Positions 63,075 through 64,000 of a DNA stretch of 64,000 nucleotides are shown here, one piece after another (position 1 is the stretch's first letter; every line of letters begins with the position of its first letter). The stretch lies in NCBI GenBank assembly GCA_017792345.1, contig CP051228.1, forward strand, positions 3,316,148-3,380,147. Reading direction: 5' to 3'. The notes under the pieces were generated by a model. The model was not told where the DNA came from. It did not search any database and saw nothing but the letters and a program-made list of their open reading frames with translations. A program made the position numbers and the translations under genes. This stretch comes from Mesoflavibacter sp. Its GTDB lineage: Bacteria; Pseudomonadota; Alphaproteobacteria; UBA8366; Aestuariispiraceae.

Positions 63075-63835
63075 TGGCGCGCCTCGCCGCCTGTCTCGTC
63101 GCGCTGTCGGTCCTGTCCGCCGGCATGGATGCGGCGGCGCAATCTAACGATTCCAATACAGACGTGGTGGACGGTCCCCTGGTCCGGGCGCTGGTCGTGT
63201 CACGGGACCGGGCTGTTCTATCGGCCGAAATCGCGGCGCGGATCGCAGAGATGCCGTCGCGTCCAGGTGATCGTTTCGCCAAGGGCGACCGGCTGGTGCG
63301 TTTCGATTGCAGCCGCTTCGTCGCCCAGCGCGACGTCGGGGCCGCCGATGTCGATGCGGCGCAGAAAAGCCTGCAATCGGTCGAGAAACTGCGCAGCCTG
63401 AACGCGGCCGGCCAATTGGAGGTCGAAATTGCGGCCGCGCAAGTGGCTAAGACGGAGGCGCAGCAGCGCCTGTTCCAATCGGATGTCAATCGCTGCACGA
63501 TCAGCGCGCCTTTTGACGGGCGGGTGGTGGCCTGGCATGCCAATCCGCATGAAGTCGCCAATCCGGGCGACGACCTCGTGGAAATCGTGGCGGCGGGCAA
63601 TCTTGAAATCGAAATGATCGTGCCGTCGTCCTGGCTGTCGTGGCTGGCGCCGGAACTGTCGTTCGCAGTCGCCGTCGACGAGACCGGCAATCGCTATGAG
63701 GCCAAGGTGACCAAGCTGGGTGCGGAGGTGGACCCTGTCAGCCAGACCGTGGCGATCCGCGCAGGATTCGACAGTGCTCCCCGGGATCTGCTGCCGGGGA
63801 TGAGCGGAACCGCGATCTTTCCGCAAGGCCAGTGA
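63074..63835 (+). CDS. HlyD/RND-type periplasmic adaptor, short form
   Basis: A 253-residue membrane-fusion protein with a signal peptide (to about DAAAQ). The lipoyl halves are EIAARIAEMPSRPGDRFAKG and RCTISAPFDGRVVAWHANPH, joined by a single helical hairpin (AAQVAKTEAQQRLF). The beta-barrel follows, ending in LLPGMSGTAIFPQG. It is shorter than standard adaptors, lacking much of the membrane-proximal region. It couples to the TolC gene by an overlapping start; no RND pump or ABC exporter gene is in the window. Confidence 0.9.
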   Translation: MARLAACLVALSVLSAGMDAAAQSNDSNTDVVDGPLVRALVVSRDRAVLSAEIAARIAEMPSRPGDRFAKGDRLVRFDCSRFVAQRDVGAADVDAAQKSLQSVEKLRSLNAAGQLEVEIAAAQVAKTEAQQRLFQSDVNRCTISAPFDGRVVAWHANPHEVANPGDDLVEIVAAGNLEIEMIVPSSWLSWLAPELSFAVAVDETGNRYEAKVTKLGAEVDPVSQTVAIRAGFDSAPRDLLPGMSGTAIFPQGQ

Positions 63836-63906
63836 TCGCGCCAGGACGCGGGCTTCCGTCCGAGCGGAGGGTTACAAGCATCGACCAAAAGGGTAAATAG
63901 GGCGGC

Positions 63907-64000
63907 ATGAGCGTCTCATCCGGCACTGAAGGCAAACAGGCGGCGGGCAGCAATGCAGCGCGGACAACCGCCCTCTTGCTGCAACTGGAGAAGGAGGCGC
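63907..64000 (+). CDS. start of a further gene, cut by the window end
   Basis: The reading frame opens at an ATG (MSVSSGTEGKQAAGSN) and continues with ALLLQLEKEA to the last base. Only 31 residues are visible, so no family can be given. Position, 71 bases after the adaptor, suggests the same operon, perhaps a second, larger adaptor or the inner-membrane part of the exporter. Confidence 0.55.
   Translation, partial: MSVSSGTEGKQAAGSNAARTTALLLQLEKEA

Overview
The window is 64 kb of high-GC, densely coded bacterial chromosome. The gene content suggests an alphaproteobacterium of Rhodospirillales-like type. The evidence is a DUF3035 lipoprotein behind lspA, paired M16 peptidases, tandem PAS_5-type proteins, an iscR/cysteine desulfurase cluster beside a SufR-led suf operon, and frequent short REP-like hairpins between genes. 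The sequence alone does not settle the genus. I saw no rRNA, tRNA, CRISPR array, transposase or intact prophage.

Layout. 0-3.4 kb: an AraC regulator, small membrane and secreted proteins, and azlC-azlD. 3.5-10 kb: a fused hydantoinase/oxoprolinase behind a perfect 22-bp palindrome, a MarR-like regulator overlapping a sulfotransferase, an isochorismatase-fold protein without the catalytic Cys, and two blocks of hairpin repeats. 10-13 kb: tyrS, anmK and an alpha/beta hydrolase. 13.4-17.7 kb: cysE, iscR, two cysteine desulfurases and a ferredoxin, closed by a terminator. 17.7-21.8 kb: gdhA, a cold-shock gene, an internally duplicated lipoprotein and a calcineurin-like phosphodiesterase. 21.8-28.1 kb: sufR-sufB-sufC-sufD-sufS-sufT-sufA, preceded by an operator like the E. 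coli IscR type 1 site. 28-32 kb: a PAS histidine kinase, an MFS transporter and a Ca/Na antiporter. 32.3-34.1 kb: a MarR regulator divergent from hmgA with a perfect operator between them. 34-39.7 kb: a GMC oxidoreductase, two PAS_5 paralogues, an AhpD-like protein overlapping an aspartoacylase-family deacylase, and a PilZ-like protein. 39.7-43 kb: phnX, phnW and a divergent LysR regulator for 2-aminoethylphosphonate breakdown. 43-50 kb: ileS-lspA-DUF3035 lipoprotein-M16-M16, the housekeeping envelope part.

50-64 kb is the accessory locus of most interest. A GNAT acetyltransferase is followed by four minus-strand genes in mirrored order (DUF6916, tail-collar, tail-collar, DUF6916). These stand divergent, across a 0.5-kb AT-rich gap, from a 2,677-residue DUF4347 repeat protein. 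Behind it come a TolC-type outer-membrane lipoprotein, a short HlyD-type periplasmic adaptor and the start of another gene that runs off the window. No phage structural genes and no ABC ATPase are present here. I read the locus as a candidate, poorly described export or surface-display system whose main cargo is the giant protein. The DUF4347 domain carries a His/Cys pair that could be proteolytic, and this Cys is the only one I find in the whole protein.

Two themes recur elsewhere. Fe-S cluster assembly is well represented, with three cysteine desulfurases and two Rrf2 regulators that each have three Cys. Short palindromic operators at divergent or upstream positions pair plausibly with local regulators at the suf, hmgA, phnW and hydantoinase loci.
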